DNA from: Eretmocerus hayati
Lineage: Eukaryota; Arthropoda; Insecta; Hymenoptera; Aphelinidae
Length of the DNA stretch: 64,000 bases
Direction: 5' to 3'
Assembly (NCBI GenBank): GCA_029851415.1
Contig: CM056741.1
Coordinates: forward strand, 145,316,522 to 145,380,521
Every line of letters starts with the position of its first letter. Within the stretch, counting starts at the first letter, position 1. Positions 21,980-35,081 of the stretch are shown here, one piece after another. The translations under genes were made by a program, and so were the position numbers. Under the pieces are notes generated by a model. The model did no database searches, was not told the DNA's origin, and worked only from the letters and a program-made list of their open reading frames with translations.

Positions 21980-23881
21980 TCACAGCATTTCAAAATCTTT
22001 CCCAGTATTTGACCTATCACTTTCTGAACCTTCTTCACTTGCTTCATGACCATCCGATACTTGATTTTGTTCCTTCTTAGCAGATTTTCGAGAACATGGA
22101 GAATCAGCTTTGGAGGTTTCTGAGGAAGACTCTGATTTTTCCTCTCTGAAAACATAGAAATAAAGTCTAAGTATCTCGCACAATAGAATGAGTGTGCCCA
22201 TACATATTTAGGAGACTTACGAATGCGAGTTGCCATTATCCTCTGCATCTGAATCCTTATCTTTCTTCTTCTTTTTCTTTTTTGACGATTTTTTCTCTCC
22301 AGATGATGGTCCACAATACTCATACTGAAATTTGCAGATTTGAAAATTATCACTGTAGAAGAGTAATTGAATTTGAATTCTGATGACTTACATGATAAAG
22401 TGGCCAGAATGATGCAAAGAAGCCAACATCTTCAACTAAATTTGGTAGAAGCCATAAATGATGTCTACCCAGAGTCAGGGCCCACAGAACACAGAAAACA
22501 ATCGACCTCACGACAATCAAAGACAATATGAAAACAAGGAAGCCAGCTGCAGCTATACTCAAGTACCATACACCATGCCGAACTGTTAATGGCCACAGAG
22601 GAAACAGGCAGACTCCAATAGCTCCCAACACTAACAGAGTACCAAAGAACCAATAGTAAATGGGGATTGGTTCATAGATCCATACATAAGCATCATTGCA
22701 ATCCACAAAGCACTGATTCATATGCATTTCCAATCGAACCTGAGGAGGAAAAAATTAATGTCATGATTGTTCCAAAACTTCATCATAACATGCGGACTGC
22801 TTGGTTTTCTCCAAAACACTCACTTTGGGTTTTTTCTTTGAATCCTTCTTTTTGTCGTCTTTATCATCATCTTTTTGCTGATCATCTTTTTCACCATCTT
22901 TTTCATCAGTTTTCTCAGTGTTTTTATCTTTGTCTTTTTCTTTATCTTTATCCTTTTCCTTGTCTTTGTTCTTCTCTTTTTCTACACCCTTCTTTTCATC
23001 TTTTGGATCCTTACTCTTCTTTTTGATGCCTCTGATTCTATTGAGTTCATCTTCAGTGATAACAATCTTTTTTGCTCTATGAAAAAACTTATGCCTCAGC
23101 ATAGTATCCAGGTAATCCACAACATGTTGTCGGGATTCAAATATTGTTTTATTCCAAGGGGACTTTTCCAAAAGAGCATCCACTGCTCTAGTCCCAGTGA
23201 AATATTCAACCATATGGTTTCTATCAAATTTGGTTTTTTTGGACGGTACATTGTTACGAATCCACTTGGCTATAGAGTATTCCTCTTTAGTTGGTTTATC
23301 AGCAACAGCTGGTTCATCGAGACCCTCCTGTTAGGCAAGTTGAAATCATTAGTTCATTTGGAACTCGAGCAAAAATACTAGGTGGTATAATAACTGTTGG
23401 AGGTTACTGCCAGAATCTTATTAAACGAAACCAATAAATGGAGAGCAGTGATCATGAAAGTAGACTGCGATACTTTGATAAAAGTAAAAAAAGTCTCATA
23501 TCATCTATAGGTGAAATTGAACAGGCTCTGCCACAAATCGAATAGATGCATAATAATCCAGTTGGTATAACGAGAAAAAAAAGCAATGCATGGATCAACG
23601 AACAGGCGAACGCGTGCGTCAGGAAAATGACGAGCGAGGTAAATAAAAAAGCAGATCGATCAGCAATAATGTCGAGCTGTTCTGATGCGATGGAAAAATC
23701 CAGACTCACAGCTGGCCGCAGGATTCACGTGTAAGTAATCACAAATTTGAGCTGGCAAGTTCAGGGACACGGAAGCGATATGAAAGTAAATAGGCAATGA
23801 ATGCAGGCGAATGTTGGATACTGGTAAAAGTAAGTAACTTACATCTTTCCGCTTCTTGTTTTTTCTGCGTTCCACAACCAT
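21980..23881 (-). CDS. SEC62: translocation protein SEC62
   Basis: Five exons on the minus strand: 23843-23881, 22824-23327, 22392-22739, 22221-22324 and 21980-22145 (386 aa plus stop). All introns are GT-AG and frame-preserving. The protein opens with a basic MVVERRKNKKRKD, then the conserved cytosolic domain (IAKWIRNNVPS, HMVEYFTGTRAVDALL, FFHRAKKIVI). A very long Lys/Asp/Glu-rich linker follows. Next are the YVWIYEP segment and two membrane segments (WFFGTLLVLGAIGVCLFPLW and LSIAAAGFLVFILSLIVV), then GRHHLWLLPNL and an acidic tail ending GKDFEML. SEC62 partners SEC61/SEC63 for post-translational import of short secretory proteins into the ER. Length is close to human SEC62 (399 aa). The charged linker repeats KEKDKDKEKDKDK units, a likely slippage hot spot. 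Confidence 0.96.
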
Positions 23882-25659
23882 GATTGCGAGGGAGAAACAG
23901 GTCAAAGCACGCAGTTCAACAACAGACGCGAGCAGGCATAGTAGACGTCATACGGTTTTGATGGGACAAAGGACCCCCTCGCAGCACTAGGAGGCAGAGG
24001 CAGCGGCGACGACGGGCACCACCACAAACGGGCAAGTCAACACCAAATAGCCAGATGGTGAAAATGCCACCGCGTTGATCTTATATGGATCAACGATCCG
24101 TATGCTGCCTGCGTGTCTTGCTCTCGCTCTCTGAAATAATTCTGTTGCTTGCGCCGCTAATATACACGGATCAGCTGCACCGCGCTTCGCGGGAGACCCG
24201 TTAGTTTATGTGCCGGCCTCAGCGAGACCTGACGACGTCCCGATGAAGCTCCACGGCGACCTACAATCCACTATTATGCACTGCAAACTAAAACTAACCG
24301 TTCCGAAAATACATCCTTCGCTACTTCCTGCACTTATATCGAGGATGCCGACGACACCGAATGATTGTACGTCGTCCCACTGCTCACCTCCGAGTCCGAA
24401 CAACGCTTGAAAATATGAGTCCGGGATGCAAGTTTTTCTTGTACTTATTTGCAAGCCGGGGTATGCACATCGAATCACATCGAATATGATCGAAATCGTT
24501 GCAAATTCACTTCATCGAGAATCTCAGCAACAAACACAAGTGAACTTCTGCTGCACCTTGCGTTCAGTGTTGCGTTGCATGCGTTGCGCAGTACAGCTGC
24601 AGACAAGTGACAGCAGCAGCCGAATCAGGTGAGAAGTGTTTTTGTTATTGTTTGGGCCCCCATGCAACTGCATTAGGATAGATTCTCACTTACTCCTTTC
24701 ATATGCGGCTCATCATACGCTTCATTCATTGAAGACGGAGAATTGTGTAATACTTAACACCCTTTTAGGTTGAAGACATATCATGTAAAGTCCTCTGATG
24801 ACGATGCAGTAATAACCTCAATGTTTACGAGAAATTGGCTAACATTTTTCTCGACTTGCATATATTTATCCTACTCATTACATAATAATTTGAACTCTTT
24901 TTACCTAAAAGGTCCTTTCGTGACATTTGTTATCGCAATGATGTAAGTACTTGTTGCCTTCATTTCTCCTCTTGTGTCATATGAACGATATAGATATGGG
25001 CCCGAGATCCACCAGCGGTCATTTTCTACAGCTTTTCTTCATTTCGAAAAAATACGGGATCAACAGTCATAACATCATGTACGGTGAAAATTACCAACAC
25101 GCAATGTGATGTAGGACATTTTTCAAATAGCTCACATAATCATTTGTTCGGAGATTTTTTTAAACAAAATTCCTGTGTATGGACAACTTCCTGCAAATTA
25201 TCTAGCTCTGATTTATCGATCTTGCAGATGAAAGGGGAGTATTTGGAGAATGATGCTGACCACTTCGAGTCGTTTGAAACACTTGTCAACCCAAAGTTTG
25301 AGAGCTTTTTCAGCACAAAAAAAAGCTGTGGCTGTGAAGGTAACAATTGTTTCTCAGCTGTTTCACAGATTTGATCAAAATTAATTTCTACTCTATTGAA
25401 TTTTTCACAAGAATTTTTTTCGATTTGACGAGCGAATAAAAATTCTCCACATAGTTAGACACCCCTCTTCATCACATGAGAATCATGATTACAAATCGCG
25501 AATCAAAGTTTATATATTTTGCTGTGGGACGCGTCTGAGGACCCCAAAAAATTCAACAACTGTGTAGACATGTAGGAAAAATCAATTGAAATAGATTTTG
25601 TTGTTACTATGCATATGTATCACAGAAATGTAAGTTTTCGAAAAACGTAAACTAAAACG
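23882..25659. other. SEC62 upstream flank and gene-free DNA
   Basis: The first 400 bp upstream of SEC62 are GC-richer and look like a promoter region, without a clear TATA box. I find no other gene between here and 25.66 kb; open frames are short and unrelated to known families. Confidence 0.5.
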
Positions 25660-27800
25660 AATACGCGGCTAAAAGGAATTAGCAGAATGCTTTCTCAAAG
25701 CGGTATCTGCTAGTTATTAGGGTGGATTCAGGGGTTGACCTCACAACCACTGTCATACTACTGGAAAATCATAGACTGCTCTATTTCTATTAGATGTCAC
25801 AATCTTCACATTATTCTCTGATATATTTGTGTTGAATCATTATCAAAATATATCTGAGTAGTGCCCCCAGTGCACTTTGAGTATCTGTGCTTTCTGGTCA
25901 AACCGACGAGATACTCATTTTTCCTGCCCTTTGTGAATGCGTATGTGTGTGTTACTCTTTATGCACCGACCACCAGTGTCCCTTCACCAGTGTCGATCAT
26001 CACCCAGATATAAATCAGTAATTTTTCCGTTCTCCTTCTGCAGTCGTATCCGATTTATGATAGGCTTATCAGACTAAGATTGCTAAAATATCTCCTTCCA
26101 CCACGGTTTTATAAGAATTCAACTGACATAAACGAGGTTTTTTTTGACATCCCCCACTGATAATATCTTTGGGGGGATTTCGGGCATCAAAACTAAGGAT
26201 TTTTTTTAGCAAGGTCTATAGATTGTAAGAGGGCATATTGCCCGTATATTGTTTAAGATAAAAGATAAAAATAGTTTGGTTGAGGTAGAGTTTTGATGAA
26301 GTTCGTTGATAGATGATCAAAATGAAGATTTTGGAGGAACAATTGAATTTAAATCACGTACAAATGTAGTTCAATCGAATTCGGTTTCAATCAATTGATA
26401 GGTGGAACGTTTGAGCAACGTAAAATGTCTACGAGATGTCTGTTGTCTCAACATTCCCAGCACCTTTCTGGACGTTGCGATTATAAATAAATAAATGGAT
26501 TGTTTTTTATAAATTGTTGTTAATTGGCTCTTGTTGCATCTAAGCACAATCTCACCGTCTTTCTTGGACTAAGTGGGTATGTTTCTGATTGAGCGGAATC
26601 AATGGGATTGAACGGGGATGGAGCTGATAGCTTGCGAGACACAGAATTTTAGAAACTATTTATTTATTTATTTATTTAACAAAAAATTTTCTCAGTCTTG
26701 GTTGCACAAGAATCATCTCGGAAACGTTTGTGCAACGTTTGAAAAACCGTTGAAACGTCCCAGAAACGTGCTGGAAACGTTGAGACAACAGACATCTCGT
26801 AGACATTTTACGTTGCTCAAACGTTCCATCAACGGGGTTTCCGACTATTTACGGAACGTTCCAAGGTTGCAATTGCAACGTTCCAGAAACGTTGAGGTAA
26901 CATTAACTGTTTGGTGGGGCGGTTTTTTGGGCAAAAAATATCGTCTAGTTGAGCCGGAATTTTGATACAGTTGGTGTTGAGATGATCAAAATGTACTTTT
27001 TGTAAAAATTTCGATTTTTCGAGAATAAATTTAATTTGAGTTACATTCAAATGGATTTTGAAAAAGTTCGGTATTAACCAATCGCTTTAGAATGCCGAAA
27101 AAGTATCCATTCAATTTGTTGGAATTTTAATAAATTAGTTTGAGAGGAAGATACGAGGAAAATATGAATGTTGAGAAAATTATTCTTCTATATCCTGAGT
27201 TTTTTTTTCAAGGACGCTTAATAGGGCTATTCGGGCTATCTAAACTGGATTTTCATTGGCAATATCTGTAGTTTGGTCGAAACGGAATGTAGATACCATC
27301 GGTTTCAATATGCTCAAAATGGAGTTTTTGTTGGAAATTTTCGTTTTTACTAGAAATTCAGGTCCATGGAGATCAAATCGAGATCAAATGGAATTTCGGT
27401 ATAAACCAATCGATAGATTAAACCAAAAAGAAACAAAACTGGATTGCCGTACGACCACGTTGGGAAAAGATATTTCACCATGAAAGTACAGAATTTTAGC
27501 GACTTTACTTCTAAAAACCTCTAAATCAAATTCTATTGGGAGGGGAGAACCGCCAAATCACTAGTCTCATCTCTAAGTGATTCTCTAACTCATAGAAAGA
27601 CAAAAATCGATCAAGTGGAGGGTAGAAATGAACGCGTGGCCGAGGAAAACAACAGAATCACATATACACACACAGACAAAAGAACGAAGAAGTGAGCCCC
27701 TCAAAGGTTTTGGAGGAATTTGAGAGAAAAGTATTCCTTACAATTGTAAGACTTTGGCGAGGAAACACAGTGGTTATAGAGCATTATTGAGATGAAAAAA
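25660..27800 (+). mobile_element. element H, copy 2 (array of diverged ~300 bp units)
   Basis: The left end (AATACGCGGCTAAAAGGAAT, then TTAGCAG and GCTTTCTC) matches the left end of the copy at 51811. Inside, units recur with the order GGTTGAG..GATGATCAAAATG..TTTTGG..GAATTTCGGTATIAACCAAT-like (for example near 26285, 26945 and 27260), and the 3' part (CCAAATCACT, CACACA-rich block, CTTACAATTG) is collinear with 54345-54560. A palindromic element is inserted at 26403-26827. It is noncoding. It ends just upstream of DNAJC28; the right boundary is uncertain. Confidence 0.6.
26403..26827. mobile_element. palindromic element with AACGTT motifs inside element H
   Basis: The left arm 26403-26475 (TGGAACGTTTGAGCAACGTA onward) and right arm 26755-26827 are near-perfect inverted copies of about 75 bp. 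The interior repeats AAACGTTT and AACGTTC words and holds a (TATT)n tract near 26656-26680. It interrupts one unit of element H. Confidence 0.65.
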
Positions 27801-28021
27801 ATTCTGATGAAGAAAATATTGGATTAAATGGAAAAATTGGCCAAAAATTATCTGGACCAAAAAAGATCTTTCTTCTTGCGAGAAAGCACAAACCATTTCA
27901 AGATCTCATCTTCGTCATCTACAACCCCGTGTTACTGACAAGACTCTTTTAGTGCAAGAAACAGAAGGAGAGTGCGTTTTAGATCCCAAGAGTAGTTAGC
28001 TTGAAGAGCGGGTTAATTTTA

Positions 28022-29631
28022 ATGTTTCTCGCAAATTCAATCACGAAATTTATCAATTGTTTTTGTGCATCTTTTCAGAATTATTACAGAATTCTAGGAG
28101 TGACAGAAGATTGCGATGATGAAACGTTACGACTAGCATTTGTCAATTTAGTAAAGAAGTTCCATCCTGACAGTGGATCGAGCGAAACCAGTGCCAGTCG
28201 ATTTTCAGAGGTTCGCACATACCGTAAAATGTCAAATCCGGAGGATTGTTGAATGACTCTGAATGATGTTCTCATTCCCGAAATATTTGTTCTCGTTCAG
28301 GTCGAAACTGCTTACAGGCAGATTCAGCGGCACAGATATGAAGAAAGAGAAAAGACGAAAACGCAGAACCCTGATGCCGAAGAATTCGATATTGAAGTAT
28401 GTAAATAATTGATCCATTCATGCCCTTGCAGATTGTATTTAAATCCATTTTAAATGATTCAATGGACGATATCTTTCCCACTGAGGTTTTCTCGTCACAT
28501 TTGATTCAAGGAAAGTTTAACAAAACAAAATTGTTTTCACCAAGCACAAATGCAGCTTGAGCAGTATATTTCAAAACTCGATAAAGTCGATATTAGTCAA
28601 GGTTCACATAAAAAAAACTAATTAGCATAATTAAACGAAGCTTCAGCTTCATTGTGGTATTTCTAGCACACCGCGCCCCAGCACCGACACTACTTGGTGC
28701 ACGACTGCGGCCTGGGTACTCCAAGTGCACGACAGCGCAGATACGCAGCTGAGCGGGCTCAAACGGCGGTGCAGAATGTCATGGAGCATCGTCTAAAGAA
28801 GCTGCAGGCCGAGGAACGCAGCACCCTTGTCGGACAAGACAAACGACGTGCACGGGACATCAAGACTCGATACGGCATGGACAGACTTGTCGAGGACCTG
28901 ATACAGGAGGCGATGAGTCGCGGCGAGTTCAGCGACTTGCCAGGCATCGGAAAGCCACTCAAAAATAACGCCTCTGCCGAGAATCCTTACGTCGACTTCG
29001 TCACTCACAAGCTCAACCAGGTCGGTCACACTATGCTACATTCCTCAGTTGCTATAGTCATTGTGTCCAAGCCTCGATCCGAGCAGATCAACATTCTCAT
29101 CAGTCTTTCTCAAACTTTCGATTCCTCAAACTTTTTCTACGTTGAATTACGTCTCTGATGTTTCAGTAATAATTTGAATTTACATTATTCGAATGAGATA
29201 CTTTTATGTCATAGCAAACATATTTTCAATAGGTTTTGATAGATAATGGCTTCACACCAGAATGGATCCAGCTTTCAAAAGAAATAAGGCAAGAGACTGA
29301 TGAATTGAAAAAATTACTGACTGAAGCTAGGAATAGATTGGGTGAACTGCCGTTAACAGACGAGGAAAAGAGTAGCTGGGATATCAAGTTGAATGATTTG
29401 AAAGATACAGTGAAGAGGATTAACAACAAAATTGACAAGTACAACTTATTAGTTCCTATTCTACAGAAGCAAATGCTTCAGGTCAATTTGAAATCTTTGG
29501 CATCAGCAGCTCTTGCTGTTCCACCTGATAAGTCTTCAGCTAGTAAAACAAATCGGCAAGAAATTGCAAAGAATCAAGATCTCTCACAAGGTAATATTAT
29601 TCAATTAATAACCTCGATTTTCAACAGATGA
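28022..29631 (+). CDS. DNAJC28: DnaJ homolog subfamily C member 28 (J domain + DUF1992)
   Basis: Proposed exons: 28022-28210, 28301-28396, 28667-29020 and 29233-29631 (about 345 aa). Exon 1 gives a short hydrophobic/basic lead that could be a mitochondrial presequence, then a J domain with YYRILGV and the HPD tripeptide (KKFHPDSGSS). Exon 3 gives the family hallmark TAPQHRHYL and the DUF1992 core (MDRLVEDLIQEAMSRGEF, LPGIGKPLKN, NPYVDFVTHKLNQ). Exon 4 continues VLIDNGFTPEWI, then a coiled coil and NLLVPILQKQM. The J domain would stimulate an Hsp70 partner; the role of DUF1992 is not established. Two donors are weak (GAG|GTTCGC, CAG|GTCGGT), but only they keep the frame and family sequence. 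The start is uncertain because exon 1 also has an acceptor-like TTTTCAG at about 28078, so an upstream exon may exist. It is convergent with GART. Confidence 0.85.
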
Positions 29632-29825
29632 TAATTGCGAACTCAAAGTCTCCATTTTGTTTAGTTCAAGAAAACAATCTATCGAAATATTGTAAATATG
29701 TATTCTAAAAATTATGACGTAGAACTACCGAGTTGATTAAAAAAATAGTGTATATAATTCCAAAAAGTTGATGTACAAACGTAACAATTTCATTAAAGTT
29801 CATACTGTACTTGGATATAGAGGGA

Positions 29826-32800
29826 TCAATCACACTTTCTCCACTCAAGAGATCCGTCAGCTCTCAACCGTATCCTTTCTGATGCTAAAAGTTTCAAAGC
29901 CCTTGGATAAGCTCGATGTTCAGCAATCTTGACACGTTCTTGTAATATTTCAACAGTATCGGATGGAAAAACGGGAACTGATTCTTGCTCAATAATGGCT
30001 CCAGAGTCAATATTTTCCTGAAATGGATTATAAATATTTCATCGAGTTCAGTCTCCTTAAAACCAGGCAGAATTTGAAATAATACCTCCACAAAATGAAC
30101 TGTACACCCAGTAACCCGGACTCCAAAGTCAAGTACATCCTTGTGGGCATGAGCGCCTTTGAATGAGGGTAGCAAAGATGGATGAATATTTATCAAAGCA
30201 CCCCTCCACTGATTGACGAAATACCCCGAAAGTATTCTCATAAATCCGGCTAGACACACGATTTCCACACCAGCTTTCAGAAGCTCAGCGTTTACGTCTC
30301 GGTCAAATTCTTCTCTATTGGTGTAGGCAGTGTGCTGTATGACCTAGGATTTGAGACATTCAAGTAAGATTCACATTCCTATTATCCAACAACAAGATTG
30401 AGAACATCTTGGGAATGTTATAGAAGTGAATCATACTTTCGTTGGTATGCCTGCTTTTTCAGCTCGTCTCAGACCCTCGACTCCACTTTTGTTGGATATG
30501 ACCAATACGATTTCGGCTCCAATCTGCTGTGTCGGATCTTGCGTAGCATCAATCAGAGCTTGTAGATTCGTTCCGCTCCCAGATATCAAAACTCCAACTT
30601 GTTTTAAAGGCTTAGATAGATTATTCACCAGAGTCCCAACATGTTTCCTCATTTCAGACTCCATTGCTGTTTCAAAATTCTCAACATAGACTCGTGGATG
30701 ATGATCTAATGAGATGATTGAGGTGATCAGCTTTCAACAGTCTAGAATCGATATCTAAAACTATCACCGATACTCACTTTCTAAAGTTCTAACTTTACCA
30801 ATCACAACGGCGTTTTCTGATTTCAAAAGATTGACGACTTTTTCCTCGTGTTCTGGAGAACAAATTACGATTCCTCCTATGCCGCAGTTGAATGTTCTCA
30901 ACATTTCGTGCTTGCCAACGCCACCAACAAGGGATATCCATCCAAAAACTGGCAGTACATTCCATTTTGATGCATCTAAGAAAACCCCAACTTTATCGGG
31001 AAGCACTCGAGGAATATTTTCCACCAGACCTCCCCCCGTGATATGAGCAAATGCTTTTATGTAATTCGATCTCAGAACAGGAATAAGAGATTTTGTGTAG
31101 ATTTTGGTGGGTTTTAATAACTCTTCCCCTGTAATGTAACATATTCAACGGTTATTCATCGTCTTGTTCTGTATTATCTAGTGATTGAATAAAAGTATCA
31201 AGAGAGGTAAACTCACCAAAGGTTTTTCCAGTTTGCGAGAAAGTAGCTACATCCGAATATTGTTTGTCAGCCATTTTCAAAACTTTCCTCACTAAACTGA
31301 ACCCGTTACTGTGTACGCCGCTAGAAGGTAAACCGATAACTACATCACCATGCTTAATTTCATTCGTTTTGGGCAGTAAATCCGACTTCTCAACTGCTCC
31401 AACTGCAAAGCCTGCCAGATCATACTCTCCATCTGCGTACATATCAGGCATTTCTGCCGTTTCTCCGCCTACCTGAACGGAAAAAATTAGCTATCAATTT
31501 CAAAGCTTTGATTTTGACCAATTTTTTCATGAGTGTAATGCTTACCAGTGAGCAGCCTGCGCGCTTACATCCCTCAACTACGCCACATATGACTTGTGAT
31601 GCTGTACCAATGTCTAAACGACCACAAGCGAAATAGTCGAGAAAAAATAAGGGCTCTGCGCCGTGAGCGAGAACGTCATTTACACACATTGCTACTAGAT
31701 CTATTCCGACCGAGTCATGTTTTTTACATTCGATAGCGATCTGAAAAGTCAATTCATGAGTTGTATCAAGGCAGAATCTGTGAGGGAATCAGGAAAATGA
31801 GAATTGAAATACTTACTTTTAGTTTCGTGCCGACTCCATCGGTACCGGATACTAGAAGAGGATCTTTGTATCCAGCTGCTTTTGTGTCAAACAAACCACC
31901 AAACCCCCCAATACTACCAACTGTTCCAATGCGATTTGTCGACGATACTGCTGGTTTGATTACAGAAACTAACGAATCTCCCGCCTCAATATTGACTCCG
32001 CTGCTTTTATACGTCGTGCTACCTTTCTGTAGGATAGACCTAAGAGATTCGGAATCCTTTCAATTCTTGTCTGGTATGAGTTTCCATAATCAACCTGATT
32101 GGTTATGAATGTTGTTACCTTGCAATTCCTTTATGAGCTATATCCTTCCTAAATTGTTTTCCATCAAACTTGATGTGATCTGCTGCTGATGTGGCTTTTG
32201 CAGCAGCTAATGCCAATGAGGGAGCTAGCGCTACTGCGATAATTACCCGGCCACCTTATTCAGAAAAATAGCAATCAAAAGATATTCTCAAACCCCATAA
32301 ACCGTTGATGCATACCATTTGTTAAAAGTTTTCCATCTGTTGACAAACTTGTTCCACTGTGGAACACAAAATTATCGTGCCGGGATCTGATATCTTCAAC
32401 GCCCATTATAACTTGTCCCTTTGAAGACGACTCAGGATAGCCTTTTGATGCTAGAATAACTCCAGTGGCAAAAATATTTTCTCTCCAAGAAACTAAGTGA
32501 GGAGACAGAGTTCCTTCACAACAAGCTTTCATGACAGTAAATAGATCAGATTTCAGCAGAGGTAAAATAACTTGAGTTTCGGGATCACCAAATCTGCAAT
32601 TGAACTCTAGAACCTTAGGTCCATTTGGTGTTATCATCAAACCTGCATACAAAACGCCAATGAATGGTATATTTTCTTTTCTGAGTCCATCAACAGCTTT
32701 TTGGAGAACTTGAGATTTCACGCTTTCTATTTCATCTGTACTCAAAAGAGGGCAGGGACAGTAAGCACCCATGCCACCTGTATTGGGGCCTTGATCTCCA

Positions 32801-33840
32801 TCAAAAATTCTTTTATGATCTTGAGCTGGAGCCATGCTTACCACAGTCTTTCCTGGAAAAAGTTCAGAATTAGAACTTAATTTAATTCCGATTTGTTTGA
32901 TGTCTCACAATCAAAGTTCATAGAACTAGTGTGAATCAATCCCTGAAGGGATTCTAATATTACCATCAGTGAAAGCTAGCATGGAAACTTCTTCTCCTTC
33001 CAAAAGTTCCTCGACTACAACTGTTTCACCAGCCAAACCAAACTTTTTATCATTCAGCATTTCATCGATAGCTGCACATGCTTCTTCATTATTCTGTGCA
33101 ACAACAACACCTTTTCCAGCAGCTAAACCTGCAGCTTTCACTACATGGGCTCGAAAGGGTGCTCTAAAAATCAACAAACGATTCGAATTTCATGAATCTT
33201 CCCAGTCCTCTGGCCTTTTTAGTATGAATTGTGACTTACGTTTTTACAAATTTCTTTGCTTCTTCATTGTTTGTAAAACTTTTCCACCTTGCTGTGGGTA
33301 TATTGTGGCGATCCATAAAAGCTTTGGACCAATCTTTATCAGCTTCGATTTTGGCAGCACTTTTTTGAGGGCCGAAACATGCAATGCCTATTTGGTTCAG
33401 TTCGTCTGCCAATCCTCGAGCCAGGTATTCCTCTGGTCCCACGATGACCAAGCTGACATTCTTCTTCTTGCACCATTCTGCTACTTCCTGTAAATCCCCC
33501 ACAAATTATGTTTGGGAATGAAATTAAACTTTTTCAAATGAAAGAAGAAGCAATGAGTTTCATGAGTATATTTTACCTTATTATTCTTAACATCAATTTG
33601 AATCAGCACAACTTTATTCTCTTGGCCAATCCCACTGTTTCCTGGAGCTACATAGATGCAATCCACCTGATATTTCACATAGTTTGCATAAGAATGATTG
33701 ATAGACACCTTAGGCAGATCTCTTGACTCAAAATTGATTTGAATGAATTAACTCACATGTTCAGATTGCGCAAGCTTCCAGGCGATAGCATGTTCTCTCC
33801 CTCCACCACCAACTATCAAAACTGAACAACCAACAGCCAT
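29826..33840 (-). CDS. GART: trifunctional purine biosynthetic protein adenosine-3 (GARS-AIRS-GART)
   Basis: Thirteen exons on the minus strand: 33757-33840, 33577-33666, 33240-33487, 32964-33163, 32316-32852, 32119-32254, 31817-32039, 31546-31740, 31217-31472, 30778-31128, 30437-30705, 30086-30343 and 29826-30017. All junctions are GT-AG and in phase; the product is 1012 aa (human 1010). The glycinamide-ribonucleotide synthetase domain (about 1-430) has [15 protein letters not shown], the ATP-grasp segment and [14 protein letters not shown]. The AIR synthetase domain (about 435-775) has [32 protein letters not shown] and [13 protein letters not shown]. The GAR transformylase domain (about 800-1012) has [21 protein letters not shown] and [16 protein letters not shown]. 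The enzyme carries steps 2, 3 and 5 of de novo purine synthesis in the cytosol. The ATG lies two bases after a CACAG, so a 5'UTR intron is likely. Nothing is broken. Confidence 0.97.
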
Positions 33841-34918
33841 ATCTGTGAAAATGAATGCACTGTTTAGAGCCCCATCATTTTTTTGGGTAATGTGAATAAT
33901 TCACATAGGATGAGAAATAATTTTAGTAATCTAATGGTAGTTAATAATTTGTTTCAAGCAAAATTCAAGTCAGAGCTCCTTCTAATGGAATCTTAGAGGA
34001 AGCAAAGAAGTTCATGATATCTACCTGCGACTCGATTTTGTGTATGTATCAACTTGCGATACGACACAACGCTGATGAGGAATATACTTATGTATGACTG
34101 CTCACCTCAAAGAATCAGATTTCACCTGGAATGCTGCCCCGATTTCTCTACACGCCGGCCTTTCTGAATCCGTATAGATGCCCGCAGAGATCCTGAGCAC
34201 GTGTGTTCACTAATACGCTACAAGGTGTGCAACAGGTGTCGATCGTCGTCTGCAACTTGTTGTTATTGACCTTGCACCCGCGCTTCTCTTGGGCGGCGCG
34301 TTCAAATCTCAAAGAGACTATATAGAGGAGTGCAGCTGTCCACTTGGCTTACTGTCCACAGTCCAAAATCTATTTCGGAGGAATCCGACGTGTTTTTCTC
34401 GGCGTGAGACTGTTTGTCAGCTTATCAGCGAGAGCGTCAGTGCGATGATGGCTTCGGTGGAAAATAAGTTGACGTTATGATATTGGAGCGATGATAATGA
34501 CTAGGAGCGCCGATGATTGCTTCTCGGTTGGATGCAAGTAACTAACTCATTTAAAGCCGAGCTAGTGGAAATCTTAATAAACATAATATAGTCTGATCAC
34601 TCTTGTCTGCGACACGCTGGACTTGGATATGATGACCCTGGAGTGTTATAATATGCTTCGCGGGGGTTCTTCGCTCTTCGCGCCTCGGTTTTGCAATCGA
34701 ATGGAGTACTTATAATCTTGCATCGCGTATGTTTTTGCTACATACATACATCGAGCTCTGTAACATGCACTTTTCTGCATTTGGCTGACACTGCAGTCTC
34801 TGCGCGATACTCGTATATCCTAGTCGAATGAAACTCGATAAATTAATATCAGTAGTTTAATAAATAATTCAATTGTGCTTTAAGGGGATGTCAAAGTTCT
34901 ACCCCGTTTGCATACTTA
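33841..34918. other. GART upstream flank, no gene
   Basis: The 5' flank of GART holds a probable 5'UTR intron just upstream of the start. No further gene is seen. Confidence 0.5.
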
Positions 34919-35079
34919 CCGACATTGTCGAGTTCACAAACGATCCGATGAAATCTTGCAGTATCGCAAATCTAATAAGTATAACGCCGATTTTATGGAC
35001 TAAACAGAATCGGTGTTACTTATTAGATTTGCGATACTGCGAGATTTCATCGAATAGTTTATGAACTCGAAAATGTCGG
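34919..35079. mobile_element. 161 bp palindromic MITE with TA duplication
   Basis: The ends are CCGACATTGTCGAGTTCA and, inverted, CCGACATTTTCGAGTTCA. TA lies at 34917-34918 and 35080-35081. The arms of about 75 bp (including GCAGTATCGCAAATCTAATA) pair almost fully. It is a Tc1/mariner-type MITE by its TA duplication. Confidence 0.8.
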
Positions 35080-35081
35080 TA

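Noticed and set aside
22875..23381. 168-codon plus-strand frame rich in Phe and Leu
   Set aside because: It is the antisense shadow of the Lys/Glu-rich SEC62 linker.
34289..34480. Small plus-strand frame upstream of GART
   Set aside because: No homology recognised, and it lies in the probable GART promoter region.
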